Origin: Bryobacterales bacterium
Lineage (GTDB): Bacteria > Acidobacteriota > Terriglobia > Bryobacterales > Bryobacteraceae
Assembly: GCA_016789785.1 (NCBI GenBank)
Contig: JAEUQE010000009.1
Coordinates: forward strand, 32,320 to 82,049
DNA: 49,730 nt
Reading direction: 5' to 3'
Shown: positions 41,716 through 49,614 of the stretch, in pieces
Layout: each line of letters starts with the position of its first letter
How positions within the stretch are numbered: the first letter of the stretch is position 1
Position numbers and translations under genes: made by a program
The notes under the pieces: generated by a model
Seen by the model: the letters and a program-made list of their open reading frames with translations, nothing else
What the model was told of the DNA's origin: nothing
Databases searched by the model: none

Positions 41716-44700
41716 ATGACTGCCCTGAGGACAACATTTTTTGCGGTTCTTTGCACCTTGCCCTGGAGCCCCCTCCTCGTCGGGCGGCTTGCGGCGCAAA
41801 CACCAGCAGTACCGGTGCAGGTAAGCGCGACCATCGGAGGCGTCACCTCGCCCCTTGCGGAGAACAGCAGCATTACGCTGACGGCCAATGCCGTTGGCAG
41901 GGATGTGCTGGCCACGCTTACCGTGCGCAACACCAGCAGTGCAGCGATCAGTTTGAATACGCTTTCGCTCATTGGTTCGGGCGATTTCACGGTCGCACTG
42001 TCGCCGACTTTTCCGGCAGCGGTGCCCGCCGGTTCGGCCACAAACTTCACGATTCGCTTTCTTCCATCGAATGGCAACCGCCAGCTTTCGCAAGGAACGC
42101 TGGTTTATACCGAGGGCACGCAGACGCGGTTGTTTGTCTTCAATTTGATTGGCTTGTCGCCCGATTTCGCAATCACGTCGATTGTGCAGCCCGATGGCAA
42201 TCTGCAGGCGCTGCCAAACGGTGGAACTGTCAGCTTTCCGGCAACCAATCCCGGATCCTCGCGTTCGGCGCTCGTTACGATCACGAACTTCGGATCGGCG
42301 CCGGGCGTTCTGCAGTCGGCTGCCGTGGCAGGCCAGGACTTCACGTTGACGAACTTTCCGGTGTTCCCCTACACCATTCCGGTGGGGCAGGAAACACGCC
42401 TTGCGATTACCTTCACGCCGAGACTGCGCGGGACCAGCACCGGAACCATGACCATGACCCTTGCGGACCGGTCGTTCTTCTTCGCGCTGCAAGGAATCGG
42501 GGCTTCGCCTACCAGTCAGGCTGATTTCAACGTCACCTACTTCATTGAGCCGGATGGCGTGCCGACGCCGTTGCAGAACGGGGGGCGCATCCTCTTTGCC
42601 ACCACGCCGGTGAACACGCCACGGCGGGCCACACTGGTAATCACGAATCGCGGTCCGGCGGCTGGTGCTGTCAATGGTGCCAGTCTCACGGGCGGGAACT
42701 TCGCGATTTCGGGAACCTTCTTTCCCACTCCGCTCAACCCCAATCAGGAACTTCGTCTCACCATCACCTTCCTTGCGCAGACTCGCGGCACGAGCTTCGG
42801 CACGCTTTCCTTGACTTTGAATGACACCGTGAACTCGTACTCACTCGAGGCACTGGCAACGGTGTCGAACATCGCGATTGCGTATGCGCTCGCCACCGAT
42901 GGCAACGCGCGCAACCTCGGTGAGAATGGCCGTATCGTCTTCAATCCCACAGCCGTCAGTGGCGCCAGTATCGCGGAAATCGGCATTGTGAATCAGGGCA
43001 CGGGGCCGGCCACGTTGAACGGAGTGATCCTCTCGGGCGCGGACTATCAACTGCAATCACTGCCGCTGTTGCCGGCAACCATCGAAGCCGGCCGCAGCCT
43101 CACGTTCCGTATCCGGTTTTCGCCCCGCCAAACAGGCACCTCCACAGGCAGCCTCAAAATCGATTTCTCTGACCGGGGGTTCAGCTTCGCGATCGAAGGC
43201 ACAACCGCCTCGCCGGACTTGCTGCTGCGCTATGTAGAACCTCGAACCAGCAACCTGTTGACGATTGTCAACAATGGCGTGATCTCGGTCCCGAACACGC
43301 CGGTCGACTCGACGCAATCCGTGGTTGTTCTGATTGGCAATCGTGGCGAGGGCCCAGGAACGGTGAATCGCATCAGCCTGAATGGCGCTAACTTCCAGTC
43401 AATGGCTTTCGAACTTGCGGAGTTGCCGACCTTCCCTGTCACGATTGATCCGGGCCGCGAGCTTCGTTTTTCGATCCGTTTCACGCCGGCGCAGGCACAA
43501 CGATTCGTGTCGTCGCTGATCATTGATGCCGGCGACCGCAGTGTGAATGCCACGCTGGAAGGGACGGGCGTTGCCCCGCTGCTGGCCTATGATCTGATCA
43601 CCGATCAGGGCACCACGACGATTGCGCCGGGCAGTCCGATCCCGGTGCGCGATACGCCGGTGGGCCAATCCACCAGCTTCCAGATTCGCGTCCGCAACGC
43701 TGGTCAATTGGAAACGCAGATTTCCTCGCTGGTGGTTGTGGGGAACGGCTTCACGCTGCCGGATCCGCTGATTGTGCCCTTCCGTCTGCCTCCGGATGGA
43801 AGCCAGCGCTTCACGGTGACCTTCACACCGCAGCAGCCAGGCCCGGTGACCGGGCGCCTGCGGATCGGGAATGAACTTTTCGAGCTGCTGGCCAACGGCC
43901 TGGGGCCCGCTTTGCGATTCTCGTTCACGAATGCCGCGGGGAACACCACGCTTCCCGAGACGGGCAACGGCGTGGTGGTGTTCAATCCGGTTTCGGTGGG
44001 CGACCGCACACGCGTGCAGTTCACGATTACGAATAACGGGACGCAATCGGCGAGCATTGCGAGTATCAATCTCGCCTCACCAAGCCCGGTGTTTGCGATC
44101 GAAGGATTGCCTGCGCTGCCGTTGACGCTGGAGGCGGGCGGATCGGCGACGATCACGCTGGTGTTCACGCCGAACGCCGCGGGGACTCTCAATGCGACGC
44201 TACGCGTCAACACGACGGCGTTCACGCTCTCCGGTGTCGGCAATCCACCAGCCGCGCTTCCGGCTTACAGCTTCGATGGGCCGAGCGGTGTGCAGGCTCC
44301 GCTGCAACAGCCTGCCATTGGGCTGACACTGGCATCGCCTTATCCGTTGCCTTTGCGCGGCACACTGACTCTGACGTTTGTGTCGGAGGTATTCGGCTCG
44401 AATCCGGCGGTCCAGTTCGCAGTGGGAGGCCGGACGGTGAACTTCACGATTCCGGCGGGCGCCACGCGGGCGTTGTTTGACAACAACGCGGCCTCGGTTC
44501 GTGTGCAGACGGGCACGGTTGCCGGCAACATTGTGATTACGCCCGCGTTTGCAACGCAGGCTGGTCTTGATCTCACGCCCGGTACGCCACAATCGCTGAC
44601 CATGACGGTGCAGCGGCTGGCGCCGCGGATTCTGGATGCCGCGGTCGGCTCGCGCACTGCGAACAGTTTTTCGCTGGTGCTGACGGGCTACTCGACGACG

Positions 44701-44982
44701 CGGCTGATTCGAAGCATGCAGGTGCAACTGGCTCCGATTGCCGGTCAGACGATTGCCAACAGCTCATTCACGGTGAATCTGGAGTCGGCGTCGCTGGTGT
44801 GGTTTGAGAGCCAGGCGTCGCAGGCGTTCGGCGGTTTGTTTACGCTGACGATTCCGTTCACGTTTGCCGGCGAGGCGAATCAGGATCTGGTGAGCCGGAT
44901 CCAATCGATTACGGTGACCTTGACCAATGACGTTGGCGTGTCGAACAGTGTGACGGCATCGCCGGCGGGTGGCGGGCAGTAG
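41716..44982 (+). CDS. large secreted choice-of-anchor D/HYDIN-type Ig-repeat protein
   Basis: A 1088-residue exported protein. After a signal peptide (TTFFAVLCTLPWSPLLVGRL region) it contains about seven to eight repeats of 100-110 residues with the pattern FGxxxV...VxIxNxGxxPxxLxxxxLxGxxFxLxxLPxxPxTIxPGxELRFxIxFTPxxxGTxxGxLxI, the ASPM-SPD-2-Hydin/choice-of-anchor D type. The last 230 residues (from about PAYSFDGPSGVQAPL) differ and are beta-rich. No PEP-CTERM or other anchor is visible. Likely a structural surface or matrix protein. Third gene of the plus-strand operon; the RHH antitoxin-like gene follows 12 bases later. Confidence 0.85.
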   Translation: MTALRTTFFAVLCTLPWSPLLVGRLAAQTPAVPVQVSATIGGVTSPLAENSSITLTANAVGRDVLATLTVRNTSSAAISLNTLSLIGSGDFTVALSPTFPAAVPAGSATNFTIRFLPSNGNRQLSQGTLVYTEGTQTRLFVFNLIGLSPDFAITSIVQPDGNLQALPNGGTVSFPATNPGSSRSALVTITNFGSAPGVLQSAAVAGQDFTLTNFPVFPYTIPVGQETRLAITFTPRLRGTSTGTMTMTLADRSFFFALQGIGASPTSQADFNVTYFIEPDGVPTPLQNGGRILFATTPVNTPRRATLVITNRGPAAGAVNGASLTGGNFAISGTFFPTPLNPNQELRLTITFLAQTRGTSFGTLSLTLNDTVNSYSLEALATVSNIAIAYALATDGNARNLGENGRIVFNPTAVSGASIAEIGIVNQGTGPATLNGVILSGADYQLQSLPLLPATIEAGRSLTFRIRFSPRQTGTSTGSLKIDFSDRGFSFAIEGTTASPDLLLRYVEPRTSNLLTIVNNGVISVPNTPVDSTQSVVVLIGNRGEGPGTVNRISLNGANFQSMAFELAELPTFPVTIDPGRELRFSIRFTPAQAQRFVSSLIIDAGDRSVNATLEGTGVAPLLAYDLITDQGTTTIAPGSPIPVRDTPVGQSTSFQIRVRNAGQLETQISSLVVVGNGFTLPDPLIVPFRLPPDGSQRFTVTFTPQQPGPVTGRLRIGNELFELLANGLGPALRFSFTNAAGNTTLPETGNGVVVFNPVSVGDRTRVQFTITNNGTQSASIASINLASPSPVFAIEGLPALPLTLEAGGSATITLVFTPNAAGTLNATLRVNTTAFTLSGVGNPPAALPAYSFDGPSGVQAPLQQPAIGLTLASPYPLPLRGTLTLTFVSEVFGSNPAVQFAVGGRTVNFTIPAGATRALFDNNAASVRVQTGTVAGNIVITPAFATQAGLDLTPGTPQSLTMTVQRLAPRILDAAVGSRTANSFSLVLTGYSTTRLIRSMQVQLAPIAGQTIANSSFTVNLESASLVWFESQASQAFGGLFTLTIPFTFAGEANQDLVSRIQSITVTLTNDVGVSNSVTASPAGGGQ

Positions 44983-44994
44983 GAACGGGCCAGC

Positions 44995-45252
44995 ATGGAC
45001 GGTTCTTCCGCAAAGCGCCGCACGACGGTGACGCTCCCGGCCGCCACGCTCCACTCGATGAAGCGGCTGGCCAACCGCCGGAAGGTCCATCTGAACGTCA
45101 TCCTGAACGAGGCGCTTGAAGAAGGGCTACGGCATCAATTGGCGATGGAACAGGCTGAGGCCTTCGTCCAACGCATGGGCCGGGCGTTCGGCGGACTCAC
45201 GGAAGAGGAACTCCTCATGGTCAACGGCATTGATCTGGCCGGGAAGAAGTGA
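44995..45252 (+). CDS. RHH-type antitoxin-like protein
   Basis: An 85-residue protein with a ribbon-helix-helix start (KRRTTVTLPAATLHSMKRLA, NRRKVHLNVILNEALEEGL) and an acidic/helical tail (FGGLTEEELLMVNGIDLAG), typical of VapB-like antitoxins. The expected PIN toxin gene downstream is only a stub (45253-45319), so the module is broken. Confidence 0.75.
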   Translation: MDGSSAKRRTTVTLPAATLHSMKRLANRRKVHLNVILNEALEEGLRHQLAMEQAEAFVQRMGRAFGGLTEEELLMVNGIDLAGKK

Positions 45253-45319
45253 ATCTCGAAGGGCTTTGCTGTTCGACACCAGCGTGGAAGGCTGGTTTTC
45301 CCGTAAGTTATTGAGTTAG
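45253..45319 (+). pseudogene. N-terminal stub of a PIN-domain toxin
   Basis: In one frame this reads ALLFDTSVEGWFSRKLLS then stop. LLFDTSV is the usual first strand of a PIN nuclease with its first catalytic Asp; the rest is missing and the stop comes exactly where the oppositely oriented toxin remnant begins. Truncated partner of the RHH antitoxin gene. Confidence 0.6.
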
Positions 45320-45684
45320 TCAGTCGCGAAGTTGATCCAGAACACCAACCGTGATACCAGGGACAACCGTCAAGGCGGCGTCATTGGTGAGAATCGCGGA
45401 GGCGCCCCATTGGAGCGCGGTGGCAACCTGGAGTGCGTCGGGTGTGCGCAAACGGTGTTCGGCGCGGAGCCGCGCGGCAGTATCGGCAATCGCAAGGTCC
45501 GGCGCCACCCACTGCAGATTCGGAAACAGCGAGAGCAGACCGAAATACTGGTTGACCAGTGCCTGGTTGGCCGCCCGGTAGGGATGGACCAGCAGTTCAG
45601 TCATGGTGATGGTGGAAGTGACCGCGGCGTGCAGGGGGCGCTCCAGCCAGGCGAAGACTTCGTTTCTTCCAGAGCGGATGCGGC
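45320..45684 (-). pseudogene. VapC-like PIN toxin lacking its N-terminus
   Basis: The frame keeps the later PIN motifs: TMTELLVHPYR (second acid), RTPDALQVATAL (third acid) and AILTNDAAL (fourth). The usual first strand with its Asp and a start codon are missing; the sequence joins GRIRSGRNEVFAWLERP directly to the end of the antitoxin gene. The nominal ORF start at 45781 lies inside the antitoxin gene in another frame. Best read as an inactivated toxin. Confidence 0.7.
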
Positions 45685-45921
45685 CTACTCCCGGCTGCCG
45701 CTGTCCCAACTGTCGCGTTCCTTTTGCAGATAGTTTTCCGGATAGGACTGTCCCGCCAATCCGCGCAGGGCCTGGGACCAAGATTTGGGGCGCGGGAGAA
45801 TCACAACGCTATTGCCGCGGACCACGATCAGCAACTTGTCGCCGGGACGTACCCCGAGCGCTTCGCGTGCTTCACGGGGAACCACGATCTGGTTCTTTGA
45901 GGAGAGGGTCGCCTCTGGCAT
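45685..45921 (-). CDS. AbrB/MazE-type antitoxin (VapB-like)
   Basis: A 78-residue SpoVT/AbrB swapped-hairpin protein: ATLSSKNQIVVPREAREALG, then VRPGDKLLIVVRGNSVVILP, and a toxin-binding tail (SWSQALRGLAGQSYPENYL). ATG 45921 is chosen over the long frame to 46011. It is followed by the broken PIN toxin. Confidence 0.85.
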   Translation of the reverse strand: MPEATLSSKNQIVVPREAREALGVRPGDKLLIVVRGNSVVILPRPKSWSQALRGLAGQSYPENYLQKERDSWDSGSRE

Positions 45922-46028
45922 CGCTTTACATCGTACCGGAACGTAAAGTGACTTCGGAAGGCGCTCTTTCCAGATTCCCTTCCGGATGCTACACTGCCAG
46001 TGCAAGAGCATTCACCTCCAGCCTTCTG

Positions 46029-46219
46029 ACCATCACCCTCACCGGCTGACGATGAGTACACGCCCGAGCAGCGCAAGATCGTTGATGCCCAACTGGATGA
46101 AGCGGAGAAAGGTCCCCTGCATGGCCCTTTTCGCGCTGGCAAGCAAACCGCGGCCTACCTGAAGACCTTCAAAGCACAGGGCGCGGGCAACCCAAAGATC
46201 AAACTCGATGAACATCCTG
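46029..46219 (+). pseudogene. remnant of a short antitoxin-like ORF without start codon
   Basis: One plus frame reads ADDEYTPEQRKIVDAQLDEA, then EKGPLHGPFRAGKQTAAYLK and on to a TGA at 46217-46219. The DEYTPEQRxxxDAxLxEAxKGPxxGPF pattern is one I associate with small antitoxin-like proteins found beside RelE/ParE toxins. No ATG, GTG or TTG precedes it in frame after the nearest stop, and no toxin follows, so it appears dead. Confidence 0.5.
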
Positions 46220-46288
46220 CTTCGCCAGTGGGCACTTGAAGCGCTGGCCGTAGCCCCGCTCACATCCAGGCATCGACATGAGTCTTAG

Positions 46289-46524
46289 TCTCGGCGCGGC
46301 AGACTTATACTAACTCCGTAGAACTGGTAACGCAGACTTCAGTCTGCCGCCTCGACCCTACCGAGGCCCGTGCCCGGGGCCGGCGAATCGCCCCTGGTTG
46401 GATCATCAGCGCTCGACCACCGGCAATCTTCCGTCCGGCTCGCCAACCCCGCCTTCGCCGCGCATTTCGTTCACCTCGCCCTGCGCCGAGACGATTCTCG
46501 GCGCGGCAGCCTGAAGGCTGCGTT
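46289..46524. repeat. pair of REP-like palindromic repeats
   Basis: TCTCGGCGCGGCAG occurs near 46290 and again near 46494. GGTAACGCAGACTTCAGTCTG at 46326-46346 contains the palindrome GCAGACT-TC-AGTCTGC; near 46502-46524 its counterpart is inverted, GCAGCCT-GA-AGGCTGC then GTTACC. A further half element, ACTTCAGTCTGCCGCC, lies near 1952. These look like one dispersed REP-type family. The inverted copy overlaps the last codons and stop of the barrel protein gene. The stretch 46353-46493 between them shows no gene. Confidence 0.6.
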
Positions 46525-47440
46525 ACCGGGTCATGGTCAGGTCGCGGACCAGGGGATTGTGGCGGTCACCGAACCAGCCGGTGAACATCAGGATGTCGCC
46601 GGCCCGCACAGCCGCTTTCAACTCTTCCACGCGGGTGTGGGGATCGCCGTCGGATACAAAAACGACGCTGAACCCTCTGGGGTAGAGCCAGTTCAGCCAT
46701 TCCGGCCGGGCCGGTTCCTTCTTCAGATTCCGTAACGGGGCGCAGAAGGCGTGATAGCCGGGCCACTCGTGATCCGGTATCAGCAGGATATCCGGATGCG
46801 CTTCCTTCACCTTCCGGAGAATCGCGGCGGGCAGAATGTAGTAGCCCCAGCGGTTGGTATCCACCTGGATGTAACTCACCCCCCAACGGCGCTTCGCATA
46901 GGCCACCTTTTCAATCATCAACCGGGCCGGATCCCAAACATTGTGCTGCTGCCCGTCGCGGAACTGCTGTGGGCGGATGGTTACCCCGACCTTGAGGCCA
47001 GCATCGCGATAACGCTGGAAGAACTTATCGATAATTCCGGACAATTCGGGCGCCAGTGTTTCGGCAATGCGCGGATCGCCGATGTAGGTGATCTTGTGGT
47101 CATACTCCTCGCCTTCCAGATCCCACACCACCATGCCTTGCCCACCTACTTCGCGGATCGCGCGAATGCTCCGGTCCGCATAGGCAAGCACCATGGAATG
47201 AAAGCGTTGGATGCCGTCCGGGGTATGGACATTGATGCTCTTTTCGTTGAACCAGCCGCGAGGATTGGTGGGGGAACGGTGCCCGACGCTGGCCATGTGC
47301 AGCATGCCGATGGGCCGGCGATCGGGCCAGCCGGCGATGAAACGGCGGTCCCAGATGCCGGTTGTCCAGAGAATGAACAGGATCGCCAGCAGTACCCCGG
47401 CTACAAAAAGAGTACGAAGGTTTGATGGAACAGAGGGCAT
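46523..47440 (-). CDS. membrane-anchored barrel protein, homologue of the giant protein's C-terminal domain
   Basis: A 305-residue protein with an N-terminal signal-anchor (LFVAGVLLAILFILWTTGIW, residues 11-30) and an exported domain resembling an (alpha/beta)8 glycoside hydrolase. It shares blocks in the same order with residues about 1180-1480 of the giant protein: GWPDRRPIG, NPRGWF, MVVWDLEGEE, TYIGDPR, VGVTIRPQ, IQVDTNRWG, PDILLIPDHE. Acidic positions kept in both are D107, E109, D194 and E225. I cannot place it in a named GH family; hydrolysis or binding of the local EPS is inferred from fold-like features and location. The stop TAA lies in a REP-like repeat. Confidence 0.75.
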   Translation of the reverse strand: MPSVPSNLRTLFVAGVLLAILFILWTTGIWDRRFIAGWPDRRPIGMLHMASVGHRSPTNPRGWFNEKSINVHTPDGIQRFHSMVLAYADRSIRAIREVGGQGMVVWDLEGEEYDHKITYIGDPRIAETLAPELSGIIDKFFQRYRDAGLKVGVTIRPQQFRDGQQHNVWDPARLMIEKVAYAKRRWGVSYIQVDTNRWGYYILPAAILRKVKEAHPDILLIPDHEWPGYHAFCAPLRNLKKEPARPEWLNWLYPRGFSVVFVSDGDPHTRVEELKAAVRAGDILMFTGWFGDRHNPLVRDLTMTR

Positions 47441-47504
47441 GGTTTGCGCTTATGATGGAGAGACCCTTACAGTCTTACAGAAGTCCGACAGGAAGTACCA
47501 CGCG

Positions 47505-47882
47505 ATGTCGTCACTGCTCGCTGCTTCGCTTTCCATGGAACGCCGCGATTGCCCGCGCTATCCTCTGTCCGTGCCGGTGCAACTGCTGCCAGGATCGAAG
47601 AAGAAGAGGCCCAACGCACTTCAGGCGGCCCCGGTGTCGCTGACCGGGTGGGCTGTGAACATGAGTTCTTCGGGGCTCTTGTTCACCACATCCGCCCCGG
47701 TGAAGATCCATTCCACGGTGAATCTGGAGGTCGCCTGGCCAGCGCGGCTGCACAACCGGTTGCCGATGGTGCTGCGGATCCGCGGCAAAGTTGTACGTGC
47801 AGCAAACGGAGAAGTCGCCATCCGGATCACCCAACGGGAGTTCCGGGTCAAGCGTACCAGTGCAATCGGGAAAATTGAGTAA
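47505..47882 (+). CDS. PilZ-domain protein
   Basis: A 125-residue protein, probably a cyclic-di-GMP receptor. The RxxxR element is in MERRDCPRYPLSVPV, and the D/NxSxxG element is NMSSSGLLF with Asn in the Asp position; both are needed for c-di-GMP binding, and the Asn variant is tolerated in many PilZ proteins. ATG 47505 is chosen, with AGGAAG about nine bases upstream. Next to wecA it could link EPS initiation to c-di-GMP signals, but that is inference. Confidence 0.8.
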   Translation: MSSLLAASLSMERRDCPRYPLSVPVQLLPGSKKKRPNALQAAPVSLTGWAVNMSSSGLLFTTSAPVKIHSTVNLEVAWPARLHNRLPMVLRIRGKVVRAANGEVAIRITQREFRVKRTSAIGKIE

Positions 47883-47891
47883 AACGTAATC

Positions 47892-47918
47892 TTGGAATCG
47901 GGGCTAGTCCGTTACAAT
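47892..47918 (+). promoter_or_regulatory. possible sigma-70 type promoter for the WecA-like gene
   Basis: TTGGAA (47892-47897) and TACAAT (47913-47918) with a 15-base spacer, about 120 bases before the gene start. Spacing is short, so this is a weak call. A tandem GATAGGACA repeat lies at about 48017-48034, just before the start codon. Confidence 0.3.
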
Positions 47919-48038
47919 TTGGAAGGGACACGCCAAGTCCAGGTCGCTCTTGGGTTCCGCCCGGCTCTGCCGGTTCACACCATCAGCCGTCTTTTGCAGC
48001 ACTGGATAGGCGGGAGATAGGACAGATAGGACACTGAC

Positions 48039-49493
48039 ATGCTGGTCTTATTCGACCTGGGCTTTGTCGCCTTCTTCTTTTCCTTGGTTCTGACGCCATT
48101 CGTTCGCCGGGGCGCCCAGCGCTTCGGCCTTGTCGACAAGCCGGACCAGACGCGCAAGTTCCATGCCAACCCGATCCCTCGCATTGGGGGAGTCGGCATT
48201 GTGGCGGCCTACCTGTTGTCCTGCGGCTTCATTCTGGTCGCGCCGTATCAGAATGTGCCTTTCGACATTCAGCAGGCACTGCGGGGCGGGATCAGCCTGC
48301 TGCCGGCCGCACTGGCGATTTTCGCAACAGGTCTGATTGATGATGTGGTCCATTTGCGGCCGTGGCAGAAGCTGGCGGGTCAGATTTTCGGCGCTGTGCT
48401 TGCCTTTCACGCCGGATTTGGGATCTACGTTTTCCGGGACACGGTGCTTCCCTACCCCGTGGCGATGCTGGTGACGGTGTTCTGGCTGGTGGGCTGTTCG
48501 AACGCCTTCAACCTGATTGACGGGATGGACGGATTGGCGGCCGGGGTGGGGCTCTTCGCGACGCTGACGACGCTGGCCTCGGCGCTGGTGCACAACAATC
48601 TGGAACTGGCGATGGCGACGGTGCCGCTGGCGGGCGCGCTGCTCGGGTTCCTGCGCTACAACTTCAACCCGGCGTCGATTTTCCTGGGCGATTGCGGGTC
48701 TCTGGTGGTGGGCTTTCTGCTGGGGTGTTTTGGCGCGTTGTGGAGCCAGAAGTCGGCGACGGTGCTGGGGATGACGGCGCCTTTGATGGCGATGGCGATC
48801 CCGCTGCTGGACGTGGGGCTTTCGATTGTGCGGCGCTTCCTGCGGGGGCAGCCGATTTTCGGGGCGGACCGTGGGCACATTCACCACCGTCTGCTGGCGC
48901 GCGGGCTGACGACACGGCGCGCGGCGCTGATTCTGTATGCGATTTGCGGGGTGGGTGCGGCGTTCTCGCTGGTGCAGGATGCGTTTTCGCACAGCATTGG
49001 GAGTTTGGTGATTCTGCTGTTCTGCGCGGTGGCCTGGCTGGGGATTCAGCATTTGGGGTATGCCGAGCTGGGGATTGCGCGGCGGGTGCTGTTCAAGGGG
49101 ACGCTGCGGAATATCATCAGTCTGCAGTTGCACTTGCAGGAGTTGGAGCGCGATTTCGGGGAAGCCACGACGCTGGACGGGTTCTGGAAAGTGCTGGTGA
49201 AGGGTTGTGAGGATTTCGGGTTTGGCGGGGTGCGTTTGAACGTGCAGGGCCGGGTGCTGGAGAAGTTTTCGGTGGCGGAGCCACCGTCGAGCCTGTGGCA
49301 GTTGCGAGTGCCGCTGCCGGACTCGCAGTACGTGAATTTGTACGGACGGGCGAATGCGACGACGCCTCCGGCGGCGCTGGTAGGATTAGCGCAGGTGATT
49401 GAGCGCTCGATTCATGATAAGCTGCGCTCATTCGAGCAGGAAGTGCTGCGTGACGGGTCGGTGGCGGAAGAACCGGCTGCGGAACGACCCTAG
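48039..49493 (+). CDS. WecA/MraY-type polyprenyl-phosphate sugar-1-phosphate transferase with C-terminal extension
   Basis: A 484-residue inner-membrane enzyme that puts the first sugar phosphate (GlcNAc-1-P or similar) on undecaprenyl phosphate. About 10-11 transmembrane helices; family motifs are KFHANPIPRIGGVG, the DD pair in GLIDDVVHL, NAFNLIDGMDGLAAG, FLGDCGSL and the HIHHRLL loop. From about residue 350 there is a cytoplasmic extension of some 130 residues (RNIISLQLHLQELERDFGEA ... GFGGVRLNVQGRV ... SIHDKLRSFEQEVLR) not found in plain WecA, with a GAF-like alternation of strands and helices. It may regulate initiation. Confidence 0.92.
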   Translation: MLVLFDLGFVAFFFSLVLTPFVRRGAQRFGLVDKPDQTRKFHANPIPRIGGVGIVAAYLLSCGFILVAPYQNVPFDIQQALRGGISLLPAALAIFATGLIDDVVHLRPWQKLAGQIFGAVLAFHAGFGIYVFRDTVLPYPVAMLVTVFWLVGCSNAFNLIDGMDGLAAGVGLFATLTTLASALVHNNLELAMATVPLAGALLGFLRYNFNPASIFLGDCGSLVVGFLLGCFGALWSQKSATVLGMTAPLMAMAIPLLDVGLSIVRRFLRGQPIFGADRGHIHHRLLARGLTTRRAALILYAICGVGAAFSLVQDAFSHSIGSLVILLFCAVAWLGIQHLGYAELGIARRVLFKGTLRNIISLQLHLQELERDFGEATTLDGFWKVLVKGCEDFGFGGVRLNVQGRVLEKFSVAEPPSSLWQLRVPLPDSQYVNLYGRANATTPPAALVGLAQVIERSIHDKLRSFEQEVLRDGSVAEEPAAERP

Positions 49494-49513
49494 TACCAGT
49501 ACTTTTTCGGTCC
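49490..49513 (+). promoter_or_regulatory. CTAGTAC...TTTCGGTCC motif
   Basis: CTAGTACCAGTACTT then TTTCGGTCC; starts within the last codon of the WecA-like gene. It matches the element before the exosortase (34186-34206) in both arms. Downstream, 101 bases on, begins a secreted protein gene. Confidence 0.4.
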
Positions 49514-49614
49514 ACTAGAACCGATGGAAGGATTGACGTAGTGCCTGTAGGGTGGTAGTCTGAGAGGGTCCCAGAAGACAACTTAGAATCCATACACATC
49601 GGAGGTGTAGTTAC

